A DNA stretch of 55,701 bases from Marinomonas gallaica (GTDB lineage: Bacteria > Pseudomonadota > Gammaproteobacteria > Pseudomonadales > Marinomonadaceae): assembly GCF_001639745.1 (NCBI RefSeq), contig NZ_LTAX01000022.1, forward strand, positions 1 to 55,701. Reading direction: 5' to 3'. The stretch's first letter is position 1. The number at the start of each line of letters is the position of its first letter. This document shows, one piece after another, positions 55,126 to 55,701 of the stretch. The position numbers were made by a program, and so were the translations under genes. A model generated the notes under the pieces. The model did not search any database and was not told where the DNA came from. It saw only the letters and a list, made by a program, of their open reading frames with translations.

Positions 55126-55281
55126 CTTTTGATGTCACGCGCTGACACGTCGAAGCATGAGACAGGCGCAAGCGGGGCATAAAAGGGATGCGCAATCTAG
55201 CTGCGTTGATGCGTTGAGATGCCGAAAACCGCAGACACAAAAAAGCCCTGACAGCATCGCTATCAGGGCTTCCTTTGTAGG
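55126..55281 (-). repeat. rRNA-distal repeat, copy A (spacer plus terminator)
   Basis: Nearly identical to copy B at 55480-55647. Both hold the spacer from CTTTTGATGTCACGCGCTGAC to the CCGCAGACACAAAAAAGCCC terminator. Copy A has two 8-bp GCGTTGAT-type units, copy B four. Confidence 0.85.
55239..55272 (-). terminator. Terminator A (after the degenerate 5S)
   Basis: Minus strand: AGCCCTGATAGC ... GCTGTCAGGGCT then six T. Confidence 0.9.
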
Positions 55282-55440
55282 ATGCTTGACGATATCTATA
55301 CACTTGCGGTACGACCTATATCTATCCCCTTGTGGGACTCTCACATGGGATCTCCCACACGACCATCTGCGATGGTGAGCGCCTGCAGCGTGTTGAGAGC
55401 TACTTCTGAGTTCGAGATGGGATCCGGTGGTGCTCCGTCT
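55282..55440 (-). pseudogene. Degenerate 5S rRNA with two 19-nt insertions
   Basis: Read on the minus strand it keeps the 5S segments GATCCCATCTCGAACTCAGA, GATGGTCGTGTGGGAGATCC, CATGTGAGAGT and the 3' end CGTCAAGCAT. Compared with the intact copy at the window end, its 3' region carries two clean 19-nt insertions (plus-strand TATCTATACACTTGCGGTA after GACGA, and TATCTATCCCCTTGTGGGA after CGACCTA). They are alike at 15 of 19 positions. The 5' strand of helix I is missing and the middle is enlarged. It is unlikely to be a working 5S; an altered functional RNA cannot be excluded. Confidence 0.75.
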
Positions 55441-55479
55441 CTGTTTTTCTAAACGCCTTCTCTTGCCATAAGGTGCACG

Positions 55480-55647
55480 CTTTTGATGTCACGCGCTGAC
55501 GCATCGAAGTATGAGACAGGCGCAAGCGGAACACAAAAGAGGATGCGCAATCTAGCTGCGTTGATGCGTTGATGCGTTGATGTGTTGAGGAAAACCGCAG
55601 ACACAAAAAAGCCCTGACAGCATCGCTATCAGGGCTTCCTTTGTATG
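55480..55647 (-). repeat. rRNA-distal repeat, copy B (spacer plus terminator)
   Basis: The second copy of the repeat at 55126-55281. It includes four 8-bp tandem units at 55558-55589 (three GCGTTGAT, then GTGTTGAG). Confidence 0.85.
55604..55638 (-). terminator. Terminator B (after the intact 5S)
   Basis: Same hairpin as terminator A; ends the rRNA operon about 10 nt after the 5S. Confidence 0.9.
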
Positions 55648-55701
55648 ATGCTTGACGACGACCTACTCTCACATGGGATCTCCCACACTACCATCGGCGA
55701 T
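55648..55701 (-). rRNA. 5S ribosomal RNA, 3' part (cut by window end)
   Basis: On the minus strand: ATCGCCGATGGTAGTGTGGG, then AGATCCCATGTGAGAGTAGG and TCGTCGTCAAGCAT, the 3' half of a gammaproteobacterial 5S rRNA. The 5' half and the rest of the rRNA operon are beyond the window. Confidence 0.93.

Overview
The window is a piece of a gammaproteobacterial chromosome, most likely a marine Oceanospirillales genus such as Marinomonas. That placement is an inference from the gene set: kbl-tdh, a DUF3392 protein, a long-form GAPDH, a DUF501 protein, a fused MrpAB Na+/H+ antiporter with a nearby NhaD, and an Amt-PAS-GGDEF-EAL fusion. No 16S rRNA is present to confirm it.

Layout. 1-211: tRNA-Asn and tRNA-Ser on the minus strand. 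264-11.6 kb: housekeeping and metabolic genes (polysaccharide deacetylase, threonine catabolism kbl-tdh, nudC, a zinc metallopeptidase, ppnN, a peroxiredoxin, a large chemoreceptor, PilZ-like and DUF501 proteins). 11.7-15.1 kb: a TSUP permease, a GcvA-type LysR regulator, a probable new small RNA divergent from it, and a long GAPDH. 15.4-26.3 kb: DUF3392 and exported proteins, a uridine-kinase-like enzyme, the heat-shock genes grpE, dnaK and dnaJ with visible sigma-32 promoters, recN with LexA boxes, fur, bamE, rnfH-ratA, an NSS transporter, smpB and ssrA (tmRNA).

26.8-37.9 kb: an 11.1-kb filamentous prophage (inovirus) integrated in the 3' end of ssrA. It is bounded by a 23-bp direct repeat and restores the tmRNA 3' end. 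It has a P2-type integrase, an HTH regulator, a GPA/HUH replication initiator, an ssDNA-binding protein, two tiny membrane proteins, the major coat, an adsorption protein, a pVI-like protein, a Zot-type assembly ATPase, its own secretin, and a perfect 24-bp-arm hairpin that is a candidate packaging signal. Two AT-rich genes of unknown function sit on either side of attP (in the circular form) outside the phage core. They are the best candidates for new biology here: one is a two-TM coiled-coil protein, the other a DUF1173-like protein.

37.9-44.2 kb: a DUF1656-HlyD-FUSC efflux operon, a lipoprotein, a Yip1-like membrane protein and a soluble CZB chemoreceptor. 44.4-54.8 kb: an ion-homeostasis block, the mrpABCDEFG operon (A and B fused), the Amt-diguanylate cyclase/phosphodiesterase fusion and nhaD. 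55.1-55.7 kb: the distal end of an rRNA operon read on the minus strand. It contains a 5S rRNA running off the window, its terminator, and then a tandem duplicate holding a degenerate 5S interrupted by two related 19-nt insertions.

Many starts were moved inward from the longest possible frame on the basis of ribosome binding sites or family length. Function calls rest on recognised motifs, not on database searches.
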